From Rhipidocladum racemiflorum (taxonomy: Eukaryota; Streptophyta; Magnoliopsida; Poales; Poaceae): DNA of 64,000 nucleotides. The stretch spans positions 1,612,001-1,676,000 of the forward strand of contig JAYEVF010000026.1 of assembly GCA_036346355.1 (NCBI GenBank), written 5' to 3'. The position numbers and the translations under genes are program-made. Shown here piece by piece: positions 22,529 through 33,922 of this stretch. Position 1 is the stretch's first letter, and the number at the start of each line of letters is the position of its first letter. The notes below the pieces were generated by a model. That model made no database searches and was not told the DNA's origin. It saw only the letters and a list, made by a program, of their open reading frames with translations.

Positions 22529-23569
22529 TTAAACATAGAACTTACACAGTTGATCGATGTTCCAGGTGCTGGCGAGCACTCGACCATCCTCCATCGCTAG
22601 GCGAGCAGCCCCCGGGCGTGTTACAGATACGACCGTGTAGGGTCCCTCCCATCTGGGGGTTAGCTTGTTGGCCTTTGACAGGTCCTGAACCCGTCGTAAT
22701 ACCAAGTCACCGGCTTGCATGGTCCTTGGTTGAACTGACTTGGCCGCGTTCCTACGAAGTGCCTGTAGGTAACCGGCGGACCGGAGTAACGCCCGTTCTC
22801 GTGTTGCCTCTGCGAGGTCTAGGTTGACGAGTCGCTCGATTTCCTGGTCGACGGAATCGACCAGTTGCACCCTTGGGGAACCTAGCACAATTTCTACAGG
22901 CAAAATGGCCTCTGTACCGTAGACAAGTTGAAACGGGGTTTCGCCCGTGGCCCGACTCGTGGTGGTGCGAACCGACCAAAGAACAGCGGGTAGCTCGTCT
23001 ACCCACTCCTGCTTGTGATGGGTGAGGTTCTTGAAAACCCTCTTTTTTATGCCTTGAATCAACTGCCCAATTGCTCGTTTGGCTGCCCCATTGCTCTGTG
23101 GATGTGCCACAGAGGCGAAGCAGACCTTGGTCCCGACCTCCTCGTAGTAACTTTGGAACAACTCACTGGTGAATTGGGTTTCGTTGTCTATGATAAGACG
23201 GTTGGGTATCCCAAACCGAGTTACCACATTGCTTCAGAGGAACCTCTTGGCCTCTTGGGCCGAGATGGTCGACACGGGCTCGGCCTCTATCCACTTGGTG
23301 AAAGTGTCGATGGCCACGAGCAAATATTTGCAGCCTATCTGACCTCGGGGAAAAGGCCCTAGGATATTGAGCCCCCAGGTCGAAAATGGCCATGAAAGCG
23401 GGATGGTTTGTAGCGCATACGCTAGCTGATGGACCCTGCGGGCATGAAACTGGAATGCTCGACAAGTCGTCACGATCGACCGTGCGTCCGCCAATGCCGT
23501 TGGCCAATAATAACCCAAACGGAATGCTTTGCTCACAAGCGTTCTGAACGACGAATGAGCTCCACACAT
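22529..23569 (-). pseudogene. Element C: integrase
   Basis: Two adjacent minus-strand frames. The first (23234-23569) has LGYYWPTALADA, CRAFQFHAR and PFSTWGLNILGPFP, the zinc domain end and core start. The second (22529-23227) has FGIPNRLIIDNETQFTS (second catalytic Asp), SVAHPQSNGAAKRAI (third position, Ala-Lys where NGQ.E is usual) and ATGETPFQLVYGTEAILPVE, ending with KLTPRWEGPYTV. The split at 23228-23233 is an in-frame stop (TGA, minus strand) at a site where an Arg or Trp codon is likely. This is a Tat-type integrase without a chromodomain. Confidence 0.88.
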
Positions 23570-23665
23570 CCCTTCATGGATATCCCGAAGAAGGTACTGG
23601 CCTTCCTCTTGGGAAACACACTTGGAGAGGACTCCTAGTGCGCCTTATGTATAGGTCGCCTTCAA

Positions 23666-24571
23666 TCACCAGACCGAAGACCACCTTGTAAGCCGGGAAC
23701 GCTCGGCTTCTTCCTCGGGCAATGTCCTGTGCGCGAGGTGTTGGACGAATGGCGTCATCCAACTCGTGCTTTGCTCGAGGAGAGAGACTGTACTGCCTGT
23801 CTCTGGTGCCTCCTCTACAGAGGGAATGGAGGCCTTGTGCAGGTGCTCAACGAGCACCCCCGCAGGAGCGGTAGTTTGAGAGGAACCAACCTTTGATAAT
23901 TGGTCGGCCAGGGCATTGTCCTTCCTGGGGTTGTAGAGTACTTCGAAATTCTTGAAGTACTTCTCCATATTCCTTACTTCGACCAGGTAAAGAGCCATTG
24001 AGGTATCGGAACACTGATACTCCTTGTTGACCTGGTTCACGACCAACTGTGAATCGCCCATCATAGTGAGCCATTGGACTCCTAGCGATTTGCACGCTCG
24101 CAGTCCGGCCAAGAGGCCTTCATACTCTGCCGCGTTATTGGTCGCAGCAAAGTGCAATTGGATGGCATACTAGAGTCGTTCTCCATCCGGGGAGACCAAC
24201 ACGACACCAGCCCCCGAGCGTTCGTACGCTCGGGACCCATCAAAATACATGGTCCAGTGATTTTCCTTAGACCTTGCAGGCTCGCTTGTTGTCTGGGGTG
24301 GAGCCGACCATTCTGCCACGAAGTCTGCCAGGACATGGGACTTGATGGCCGTGCGAGCCGAAAATGTTATTTCGAACTCGGCGAGCTCCATGGCCCACTT
24401 TGCTATACGACCACTGGCGTCTTGGTTTCTCAGGATCTCCCTGAGTGGGAAACTAGTTGGGACCACGATTCTGTGGGCTTGGAAGTAATGGCATAGCTTT
24501 CTGGAGGCCACTAGTAGTGCGTACAAGAGTTTCTGGACCTCGAGGTAACGCTCCTTTGGTCCATGCAGCAC
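23666..24571 (-). pseudogene. Element C: RNase H region including a second, plant-type RNase H
   Basis: From 24571 the minus strand has ASRKLCHYFQAHRIVV and GRIAKWAMELAEF, the connection from the normal gypsy RNase H. A second RNase H then begins: YFDGSRAYERSGAGVVLVSPDG with its Asp, NNAAEYEGLLAGLRA with its Glu, and TMMGDSQLVVNQVNKEY with its next Asp. A TAG at 24170-24172 separates the two parts, at a position where Gln is likely. Having a degenerate gypsy RNase H plus an acquired one is established for the Tat lineage. Confidence 0.85.
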
Positions 24572-24583
24572 CTCACTAACATA

Positions 24584-25618
24584 CTAGATAGGTCGTTGGT
24601 CCCCCTCCCTCTCAACTACTAAAACCGCGCTTACAGCTTGCGGAGTGGCCGCTAGATATAATAGCAAATTCTCTTCTTTCTTGGGAGCGACCAGGATGGG
24701 TGGCTTGGACAGGTATTGCTTCAGTTCTTCGAAGGAACGATTAGCTTCCTCCGTCCAAGAGAAACCATCGTGTTTGCGTAGGGCCTTGAAGAAAGGTAAC
24801 CCTCGCTCACCCAGCCAAGAAATAAAACGGCTTAAAGCGGTCATCCGACTGGTCAAGGCCTGTACCTCCTTCACGCATGTGGGTGGTCTCATGTTTTCAA
24901 TGGCTTCAATTTTCTCTGGATTTGCCCCCAACGCCCTGCGGACCGACCATGTAGCCGAGCACCTTGCCGGCCTTTACGCCGAAAACGCATTTCTCCGGGT
25001 TCAACTTTATTCGATTCCTATTGAGATTACAAAATGTCTCCTCTAGGTCGGCGACATGACTTGGAGCGAGCTTGTTCTTGACGACTATGTCGTCTGCATA
25101 AACTTCCAAGTTACAACCTATTTGGTCCGTAAAAGTTTTCTACATGAGGCGCTGAAAAGTTACCCCAGTGTTTCTCAAACCGAAGGACATGGTTGTGTAG
25201 CAAAATGTCCCAAACGGGTGATAAAGGAGGTCTTCTCCTCGTCTTCACGGGATATACTAATCTGATGATACCCCGAATAAGCGTCCAGGAAGCTCATAAC
25301 TTGTGACTCCGCCGTCGCATCGACCAACTAGTCTATGCGAGGTAGCGGGTAGTTGTCTTTTGGGCATGCTGCGTTTAAGCCCGTGTGGTCGACACACATG
25401 CGCCACTTGCCTCCTTTCTTCTTGACTATGACTGGGTTAGCCAGCCATTCCGAGTGCTCGATCTCTCTGATGAAGCCGGCTTTAAGGAGTTTATCCAGTT
25501 CCTCCCGGATGATTGCCTGTTTTTCTAGGGAAAACCGTCTGAGTTTTTGTCGCACTGGTTTTTTGTCAGGCTGAACTGCTAGCCTGTGCTCGATCACCTC
25601 CCTTGGGACTCCGGGCAT
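24584..25618 (-). pseudogene. Element C: reverse transcriptase
   Basis: Fragments in order on the minus strand: GFIREIEHSEWLANPVIVKKK and WRMCVDHTGLNAACPKDNYPLPRID (25328-25618), a frameshifted middle (25110-25327), then EVYADDIVVKNK with the catalytic YADD (near 25100) and NPEKCVFGVKAGKVLGYMV. The thumb and connection (NPEKIEAIENM, FFKALRKHDGFSW) end at a TAG at 24584. TAG also closes the first fragment at 25328. The enzyme is dead as written. Confidence 0.88.
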
Positions 25619-25681
25619 GTCGGACGGTTCCCAGGCGAACTCATTCGGATTTTCTCGGAGGAAGGTGATGAGCTCGAGTTC

Positions 25682-26401
25682 CTATTTGGGATCTAAAGAG
25701 GATCCCAAATGCACGACCTTGGCGGGTTCCGACTCGCTGAGTGAAATGGCCTTGGTCTCTCCTCCGGGCTGGAGGGCAACTTTAGGCCGGGAGTGCTTCG
25801 GCTCTTGGTTGGGGCCGCGTGTAGGCATTTGACCGACCATATCCAACGCCCTCTCGTCGCAACTTAACGCGGACTTGTGGCTCCCCCTCACGGTTATGAC
25901 CCCATTGGGTCCAGGAACCTTTAAGCATTGGTACGTGTGGTGCATGACGGCCATGAACTTGGCTAAGGCTGGCCTGCCAAGAATGGCATTGTAAGCCGAC
26001 TCGAAGTTGACCACCTCAAAGGTGATCAACTCTGTACGGAAGTTGCTCGGGCTGCCGAAGGTGACGGGCAAAACGACCTGGCCCAAAGGCTTGATTGAGG
26101 TGCCAGGGACTATCCCAAAGAAGGGAACCGCTATTCTTTTGATCTTGTAGCGAGGGATCTGCATCTCGTCCAAAACCTTGGCGGAAATTAAATCCAAGGA
26201 GCTTCCAGAATCTATAAGGACCCGCCCAACGACAGTGTTGCTGACGGTCGGGCTTACGACCATCGGAAGCTTCTGTGGTTTGGTCATTCCAAGGGGACAA
26301 TCATCCTTGGAGAAGGTAAGAGATAGCTCGGACCACTTGAGCTCTTGCACTGGAGGCTTCCCCTGGGTGACATGGTGTACCTCTCGTGCAGCGTCCTTCA
26401 A
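25682..26401 (-). pseudogene. Element C: aspartic protease
   Basis: The 239-codon frame contains the retropepsin motif GRVLIDSGSSLDLIS near residues 57-71 and AYNAILGRPALAKFMAVMH, the conserved 'LGRP' segment. The N-terminal part (LTFSKDDCPLGMTKP) matches the typical Tat protease lead-in. It would cleave the Gag-Pol precursor in the particle. The frame ends with TAG at 25682 before the RT lead region. Confidence 0.88.
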
Positions 26402-26737
26402 ATCTCGTCAAGACTTGTATGCGGAGGAACCCCCGAAGATGACTGCGATGTGGTTCTGGGGTTCTTGGTATTCCATGTCCGCCTCATTATCCTCGATGGG
26501 TCGTTTGCCTTTGCTATTTTCGTCCTGTTCTGGGAGCGACGGCATGGGACCCTTGCCGCTGTAAAATTGCTCCAAGCGATAGGTCCATGTCCGGCAATTC
26601 CGTAAATCATGCCCGTACGCTTGATGGAGTGGATAGTAGAGGCCGCCCTGCTGTTCTGCTTGGTCACCTCGATCGCAGGGCTGGTTCTATTGTCCTTTCC
26701 CCTGAGCATTAAACCCCAAGTGCTGCGGCTGGGTAGC
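26402..26737 (-). pseudogene. Element C: gag C-terminal / zinc region
   Basis: Coding sequence continues between gag and protease in a shifted frame. A knuckle-like segment, YPLHQAYGHDLRNC, is seen near 26590-26640 with Tyr where the first zinc-binding Cys would be. It joins the protease frame through KDLKDAAREV-like sequence. Confidence 0.6.
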
Positions 26738-27890
26738 TCAGGGCTGTTGCTGCTCTACCGCAGCGACTATTCCCGGTGAGGGTTTTTTCTTTTTCTTCTT
26801 GATCTTCTTGTCCACAGAGTTCGAGCCCTTTTTGCTGGCGGAGGTTTCCAATCCAGGCTGAGGCGGTAGCTTCCCTTCGTCCAGCATTTTCTTCCACTGG
26901 ATGGCCTCGTTGGCATTGGCGTACCTGTCGGCCATGCGGAAGAGCTCGTTGGCCGTTAGGTCTGGATGGATTTCCAAGTCCTACGTGAAACGCACGTCCC
27001 GCACCCCGAACTTGAAAGCCCGGACGACGGCCTCGTCCGATATGTTCGGGATCGAATTTCGGACTTGGATGAACCTCTAGACAAACTATCGCAAGGTCTC
27101 ACCCTCCGTCTGAATCAGGCGCTCGAGGTCACGCTCCCTTCCTGGGCGAGTGTAGCAGCTCTGGAAATTTGCTCGGAGCACTGCGCTGAGCTGACCCCAA
27201 GACCGTATAGACCCTTCTTTTTTATTGAAGATCCAAGTGCGAGCAGCACCATCCAGGGCCGTTGGAAGATAGTTTGCCATCACCCCCGGCAGCCAAGATA
27301 GCGGTGGTATAGATCGAAAGAAATTCGTCCGGGTTCTGGGTCCCATTGAATCTCTCAATGTGCCTGGGCTTGAACTTGTTCGGCCACGTGACATTCCGAA
27401 GGGAGCTCGTGAAGGCCTGGCAACCAAAGCTCGAGGTCTCACGGTGGTGTCCTCGGCCATAATGGTCATTGTGAGCGTCCCTCGTCCATCGTCCCACGTG
27501 TGGGCCAAGGCGAGAGAAGACTTCGCGAGGATGGTGCGCTGACAACCGCTCGGTCGTGGAGCGTTCGGAATGCTCGTAATCCAGGTGGATGTAAGCGTGT
27601 CGCTCCGAGGTTGCTCGGGACTCGCTCCAAGGCTTCTCGCTGACCGGATTAGCCATCTAGGGCATCCTCCGAGCATGGCTTCGGGTTTCATCTCTGTGTG
27701 AGCGGACGGGTGTATGCCCTCGACGGTCCCGGGAAACACTCTGGGCATTCTGGTCGCGAGGAGGATCCGGGACCTTTAGATCGGCAGCAAGCTTCTCCAG
27801 ATCCTCGGCTACGACCATGCCTACGGCCTCTAAGTCCAGCTGATCGGGGAAACTGCGAAGGTAGTGCACAGCCGCCGCCAAAGCCTGCAA
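26738..27890 (-). pseudogene. Element C: gag
   Basis: Minus-strand pieces of a Retrotrans_gag protein: FVAIYTTAILA-like sequence, LPTALDGAARTWIFNKKEGSIRSW, FQSCYTRPGRERDLERL, then FIQVRNSIPNIS and LTANELFRMADRYANANEA. Frame changes occur near 27260, and TAG stops lie at 27077, 27086 and 26981, each at a position where Gln is expected. The N-terminus is missing because the LTR starts at about 27936 with no leader between. Confidence 0.82.
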
Positions 27891-27935
27891 CTGTTCTCGG
27901 TTTTGGCGAACGGGCGGAGGAGAGCTCCGACGGCG

Positions 27936-28427
27936 TATTGTGTTTATGATAATAGCCCTACTCCAGTGTATTGTGTTTATGATCGGTCAAAAAGAGAGAG
28001 TCCCCTTTTACAGGTGTTACCGGGGGGATTAAATACAAAGCCTTATGCCGTACATAAGGTAACTACCCCCTAGATTGGCGCCACATTTCCATAACCATAG
28101 AGCCTACGATCTGGGAACCTTGATCTGCGCAATTAATTTGGATTTTAGGTGCACCCGCCCTTGATTTCCGGTGGATTAATTACCAACTTCCTTTCTGGTA
28201 TCACGACTGGGTCCCCCGACCATCCTCCCGGGTACTGGTGCGGCCTTCGCGAGCATGGTTGGTCGTGATCGTCCGGTATGGTCGTAAGCGAATGGGTAAA
28301 CAAGCATGCTCGGGAGTTATGCTGCTCGGATGGTCTCCCGAGGGTCTTCCGCTGGTGCTGTATGGTCGGTAGCTTCAAGATCTTCCCGGGGTACAACGGT
28401 CTTCTGTTAGATAGTCAATCCCCGACA
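27936..28427 (-). repeat. 5' LTR of element C, truncated (right copy)
   Basis: About 490 bp matching 230-725, ending in CCCCGACA. The first ~135 bp of the LTR (as seen in the left copy), the primer-binding site and the gag leader are absent at its gag-facing side, so a deletion has fused LTR sequence to gag. Confidence 0.82.
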
Positions 28428-28429
28428 AT

Positions 28430-28434
28430 AGCCA
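28430..28434. repeat. Right target-site duplication of C (AGCCA)
   Basis: Pairs with AGCTA at 92-96, one mismatch. Confidence 0.55.
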
Positions 28435-29285
28435 AGTCCTTGTTTTGAGGCATCACAATAAACTTCAAAGTCCTTATGAATACCCGGCAGGACAAGTACG
28501 GGTGCTGAAGTTAACCTCTTCTTCAATTCCTGAAAACTCTGTTCACAAGATTTAGTCCATTCAAACTTCTTCTCTTTCTTTAGAAGCTGAGTGAGCGGTC
28601 TTGCTATCCTCGAGAATCCTTCTATGAATCGTCAATAGTAGCCTGCTAATCCAAGAAAACTTCGGATGTCCGGGACTGACTTGGGTTGCGTCCAATCCAA
28701 CACATCTTTCACTTTCGCCGGATCCACTAGTACAACTTCAGCAGAAATGATATGACCCAGGAAGGAAACTTCCTTCAACCAAAAGTCACATTTGCTAAAC
28801 TTAGCATAAAGCTGATGCTCCCTTAACTTTTCCAAAACGATCCTAAAATGATCTTCATGTTCTTTTCTGCTCTTCGAATAGACAAGAATGTCGTCAATGA
28901 AGACTACAACAAACTTGTCTAAATATTCCATGAACACCTTATTCATCAAATTCATGAAATAGGAAGGGGCATTGGTTAATCCGAAGGACATCACTGTAAA
29001 CTCATACAGTCCATATCTGGTCGTAAAGGCGGTCTTCGGAATATCTTCTTTCCTTATCTTAAGCTGATGATATCCGGACCTTAAATCTATTTTGAAGAAA
29101 ACTTGAGCCCCTTTCAACTGGTTAAACAAATCATCTATCCGATGCAACGGATACTTGTTCTTGATTGTCACCTCATTCAAAGATCTGTAGTCTATGCACA
29201 TCCTCAGACTACCATCCTTCTTTCTGACGAAGATTACCGGCAATCCCCAAGGCGAAGAACTTACCATAGACCACACCTGGTGCAT
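28435..29285 (-). pseudogene. Element A: reverse transcriptase and start of RNase H
   Basis: The frame 28632-29285 carries WGLPVIFVRKKDGSLRMCID, FFKIDLRSGYHQLKI, TVMSFGLTNAP, the catalytic VVFIDDILVYS, and SFLGHIIS to FLGLAGYY. After a TGA at about 28632 the thumb and RNase H start continue to 28435. The extreme RT N-terminus and the whole protease are absent: the frame is fused at about 29265 to the gag tail. RT copies element RNA into DNA. This copy is a relic. Confidence 0.88.
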
Positions 29286-30414
29286 CTTGAGCCTCCTCAG
29301 CAGTGATGTGGTTCACACGCTCTCTTCCAGCAGTCCTCGGCGTACGCGGGGTCTGCGGCGTACCTCTTCCTTGCGCCGGTGCTGGAGCACGGGCTGGTGT
29401 AGATCCCAGGTTAAACCTCACTGGGGTGATAGGCTGACGCTTTTGTGGGCAGTTGCTGGCATAGTGCCCCATTTCCTGGCATTTGAAGCATTGCACTCCT
29501 GCAATTGCGGTATTGCTCTTCTGAGCTTTGGCTCCTGCATTGCCGGCAGGGGCTTGACCAACTGGGCGAGGGGTGGACATTGTGGTCCTAGGAATGCTGG
29601 AGGCTGCTGGCCTACTGGGCTACTGCTGGAAAGTACGAGGAATGGAGCTGTTAGCACCTCGCTGACTCTGAAACATCATTTTTTCTCTTTCTTGATTCAC
29701 AAAGCTGGTGCTGAGCATCTTCCTGAATCAGCGCCTTGTTCACCATGTGCTGGAATGTTGGGAAGTCATTTGATACTAACTGCACTTTCAAATTAGGGTC
29801 AAGGCCCTCCATGAACCGTCAGATCTTAGCCTCATCCGTTGCGACATTAGCAGCCGCATAGCGTGACAGCTGTGTGAAGTGGTTCAGATACTCCGACACT
29901 GAGAGATTCCCTTGTTGCAGCTTGTGGAACTCACGCCTCTTCATCTCCATAATTCCCTTAGGAATATGGGTAGCCTGAAAAGCTTCCACAAACTCATTCC
30001 AGGCGATGTTCTGAGCATCTCCGTGGGCTGCACAGTAATTATCCCACCAAATTGTCGCAAGATTTTGAGCCGGTGCGGCGAGCGCACGCTCTCTATCTCA
30101 TCGCACTGAGCCAAGTGCAGTTTCCGCTCAACTTCTTTGAGCCAGTCATCCGCGTCCAACGGGTCCACAGATCCAGCAAAAGTTGGGGGTCGAGTCCGCA
30201 TGAACTCCCCAAACTTGGACTGGGGTGGTTGAGCTTGGGCCTGTGCTGCAGCGACTTGGGGTTGATTAAGGACATTTTGCGCCAACGCTTGAAGAAGCTG
30301 CAGTTGCATAGCCATCATCTGTTCCATATTGGGTGGATGAGCCGGGGGGTGGAGGTGGTATCGGCTCTTGCTGGGCTGCAGGGTGTTGCACATGCTCTTG
30401 TTCATGTTGCTACT
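29265..30414 (-). pseudogene. Element A: gag (main part)
   Basis: Minus strand: a Met/Gln-rich stretch MEQMMAMQLQLLQALAQN, then FGEFMRTRPPTFAGSVDPLD and DDWLKEVERKLHL (start of the Retrotrans_gag domain, near 30110-30200). Frameshifted capsid sequence follows, and the complete zinc knuckle CFKCQEMGHYASNC (near 29475). The tail HITAEEAQDAPGVVYG, which normally leads into the protease, is joined directly to RT. The N-terminus continues beyond solo LTR B at 33923. Confidence 0.85.
30410..30414. repeat. Left target-site duplication of B (CTACT)
   Basis: CTACT directly left of TGTCGGGACC, repeated at 33923-33927. Confidence 0.92.
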
Positions 30415-33400
30415 TGTCGGGACCCCGAATTTGCAAATCCGGACCCTCTGTGTATTCAGCACTAGTCCAGGAACGCGCTAGTGCACACAGTCTTAACATC
30501 GGTAAATATCACAATCATACCATTCGATACTAATAAAGTACTTTAATTAAATAATCAAACTGGTTACTCGACCTTAAGGTCAAGTTACAAATGTACGCCT
30601 CGCAGGGCAAAAGCTAATAAGAGAGAAATAATAGCAGCGGAAAATAAGATAACTTCGTGGCGCCATCCAGTATACCACAGGCAACTGACTGGGCTCACTC
30701 CCTAAGTAGACGGTTCCTCGTGGATTTCCTCCTCCAAGCCGTGTAGTCTCCTCTTTAATCGGTGTTGTATTGTGGCAAGGGTGAGTACTTGGTACTCGGC
30801 AAGTCATGCATGTAATGCAAGCTAATATACTATATGCATGGCTTGGTACAAAGGAATAGCTCAAGGTATATTTGCAGTAAACAGCATTTGGCAAGTATCA
30901 TAAGTAGATTCGAAAGCAGTAGAAACAAGTATAACATAAATAACTTTCCAAGGAGTTTAATAGAACATCTTTCCCATCCTAATCCACATTTCCATCAACA
31001 TCTTTATTAATCCAATCCAACCTTTCAAATCCAAGTTATTTTCAGAAAATCTATCCCTTGACTGTAATCCCCGAGCGATGTCCAATACCGCGGACTCGGC
31101 TATTCGAATAGATTCTACACTCTGCAGAGGTTGTGCACTTTACCCACAAGATACAAATCAAACACCACAAAGGCGAAGTTCCCGTAATAAAGCCTTTCTA
31201 AGCCTCAAACAACACAGGTGGTCCTCTCCTGCTCAGGCTCTACACCATCCCTTCCCTTAACCAAGGCGAAGTATGGGACCAACACACCGTTAGATGGGTA
31301 TCTGGCCACGCCCACGATACGCTCCCCGCACAATCACACAAACGGTGTAATTGACACCCCGAGGCTCCACAAGTGAGTCCTTAGCGACTTAGTCAACTAG
31401 GGTCATCCCATTCCAGCCATGTGGTTGCAAGTATGACTCAGTTCAAAGGCTTGCAAGGTTAAGTCCTTAGAGTGACCAGGGCAAGACTACCCAAAGAACC
31501 AAATCAACATCCCCAATGCCACACTGGCCCACCTGATTATTCTTGCCACATGCCCTACTAAAACTATTTATCAAATCCCGCTTGATTACCATGCACCACG
31601 TGCTATCAACATCACATGATACCTTTCCAAAATAGGTTCAATATATCATTAAGTCAATGTTAACATTTGATTGACCAAAATCATGTTATGAGCACGTAGC
31701 AGGTCTAAGCAATATACTACAACGGTCTAAAACCCATGTTGGCAAATTGATTATGTCCAACTAGTAAACCACAACTAGGGTGACAAGGGGTCATGGCACA
31801 TACTTAATTAATCAAGGTGTCTTACAGCAAATTGGTATTTATCTAATCCCCCATATTTAAATAAAGTATTTTCTAATTGAACTAGCATGCAATAATTTGA
31901 ACCAAAATAGATTTCGAAATGGGATCAACATGGTCAAAGCATAACTTGCCTTCAAAGAGTACTTGTTCTTGGTCTTGAGTTGGATCCTTAGTCAATACTT
32001 CTCCTTCGAATCCTTCGGGCACTTCAACGTCTACTCGTAAAGCGTGCAAATAGCAATACACAAATAAACAATAGGCAAAAACATCCCAAAACTCCAAATA
32101 AAATCCATAAACAGAGAGAATATAATTTTCTGGATTTTTAGGAACTGGAATCGTTCAAATCGGAGTTAAGACACAAAAGTTATGATTTATTAACGCTTAA
32201 ATAATCAATTAAATAATATTACAGAGAAAAACTTTAGTCCAAAATTTAAATAAAATTCATATTTAGGTAGATCTGAATTTTCTACAAATTTAGAAATTTG
32301 AATCACTGAAATCGGAGTTGAAACGCAAAAGTTATAAGCGTTTGAAGTTTGAATCAAAATCTGAAATCATTATTTCGAATTAATAATTCATTTTCTTTTT
32401 CGGAAATTAATTATTGCGTCAGCCTGGACACGTGTCAGCTCCGGATTGGTCTGCTGACGTCAGCCGGTCCATGGACTCGGTCCACGCTCGGCTCGGGTCT
32501 ACCGTGGACTCGGTCCACGACTCCACGTGTCGCTGACATGTGGGTCCGCCTCGGATAACGCCATCGCCGACGTCGGCTCACCATTGGTGTCGGACAGTGG
32601 GACCCACCGTGACGTCATTGCCGACGTCGGCCGCTTGCTGGGACCGGCCGACATGCGGGCCCGCCATGACGCCGCGATGACATCATGGTGCGGTTCGGTC
32701 ACGCCGGCCGACACGCTGCCCGGCGTGTCGGCGTCATTACACACGCACGGTGTCGACCGCGCGGTCGACTTCCCGCCACGTGGCGCAATCTCGGCCGTTG
32801 ATTTGAAAATCGACGCCCAGACAGATTCGCTCTCACGCCGCTTGGGTTAACGCGTTTGATCTGGACCGTTGGATCTAGATCCGATGGTCGAGATTAGATC
32901 TGGAAATCGTAACGCAATCTCACCGTGCGATGACGTGGCGTGATCACGAGCGTTGGATCTTGATCGGACGGCTGAGAGAGCTCGCGGTCCGGCGATGGCT
33001 TGCGGCGGCGCTGGCTCACCGGCGCGGAGGACGACGACCTTGCCGACGGCGTTTTGGCGCGCCCGCCGGCGAAGAGATCCTTCGTGCGCTCTCGTCGCGG
33101 TGAATCCGGACCGGGGTCAACGGCGGCGAGGACGACTGACGGCGATTAACGGCTTAAAACCGCGGCGGAGCGTTACGGCAACTCCGGCGAGCTTTTGCGG
33201 CCGAACGGCGGCGCTCCGCGACGTTGTTCAGGTCTACGGTGCTGCCAAGTTCAGGTCACGACCGTGGTGGCGGCGCATTAAATATCAGCCTCGGCGTCCG
33301 TGAAACGCACGGAAACTGAGGTCGGCACGGTTACGGCGGCGGAGTCCGGCGACGACACTGAGAGGGTGACGTGGCACGCAGACCCGGCCGTTGGATCGAG

Positions 33401-33922
33401 ATCCAACGGTGCATGGGTTTGGGTCCGGGTCGGACTCGGCGAGTTGGCTGGCTCGGTCGGGCTTGGGCTTGGTGACGTGGCTCAATCGTGGCCGTTGGAT
33501 CCGAATCCAACGGTCACGTGGATTAGGGTTCGCCGAGTGGGTTCTACGAACGATCGCTCGGCCTGACTCGAACTCGAGTCCGACTTCGCTCGGTCGGATG
33601 AACAAGATTTGACCCGACTTGGATTTTCCAGCGATTTAATATTTAAAATAATTTTCAGTAATTCATTTAATTCATTAAAAATAGTAAAAGACTTAGAAAA
33701 ATTCCAGAAAAATCCTGGAAAATATTTTGGAACATTTTGGACTCAAATAAAATATTTCCAACAAAATTTTATTTGCAAAGTTTAATTCTTTAATTATTTT
33801 AAAATGGAATAAATTCAAATAAATTCCAAATAAATCCAAATAAATTCCAGAAAATTCCAAAAATTCACCAAAGTGCAAAATAATATTTAATTTCATGAAA
33901 AGCAAAAATTTGGGGTGTTACA
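30415..33922 (-). mobile_element. Element B: solo LTR of a gypsy family related to A
   Basis: A 3,508-bp unit from TGTCGGGACCCCGAAT to GGGGTGTTACA with a perfect 5-bp TSD and no internal domain. This is the product expected from recombination between two LTRs. Its start resembles the LTR of A (TGTGAGACCCCGAATCAGC) and several internal stretches are alignable (for example GGCTATTCGAATA and CTCTGCAGAGGT), so the families are sisters. The 32420-33560 part is very GC-rich with repeated palindromes. The rest is AT-rich. No gene is supported inside it. Confidence 0.9.
32868..33513. repeat. Four palindromes of the CCGTTGGATC type in LTR B
   Basis: Dyad-symmetric sequences at 32868-32889, 32951-32970, 33388-33409 and 33492-33513. 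The best two are CCGTTGGATCGAGATCC plus AACGG, and the same arms around CCGA. Arms are 9-10 bp with a two-base centre. Confidence 0.8.

Larger units (their letters stand above)
97..28429 (-). mobile_element. Element C: Tat-lineage Ty3/gypsy retrotransposon, hosting D and E
   Basis: Read on the minus strand, the order is LTR (27936-28427), gag, protease, RT, RNase H, second RNase H, integrase, then a long 3' part with an antisense gene, then the other LTR (97-725). The extra RNase H and the antisense ORF with the 'putative gypsy type transposon' (PF04195-like) region are hallmarks of the plant Tat lineage (RIRE2, Grande, Ogre relatives). Without D and E the element would be about 10.7 kb. The 5' LTR (right) has lost its gag-facing part together with the primer site and the start of gag, and the pol reading frames carry many stops, so the copy is defective. 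Confidence 0.88.

Noticed and set aside
32527..33612. Several GC-rich frames in 32.5-33.6 kb that might be a captured host gene
   Set aside because: They lie inside solo LTR B with clean ends and TSD, have no recognised domain and no consistent frame. High GC alone explains the openness.
30415..33922. Considered as the 5' LTR of the gypsy element whose gag lies at 28430-30414
   Set aside because: The CTACT duplication at both ends and the continuation of the gag frame at 33923 show that it is a solo LTR inserted into gag. The real LTR of A starts at 35300, next to a primer site.
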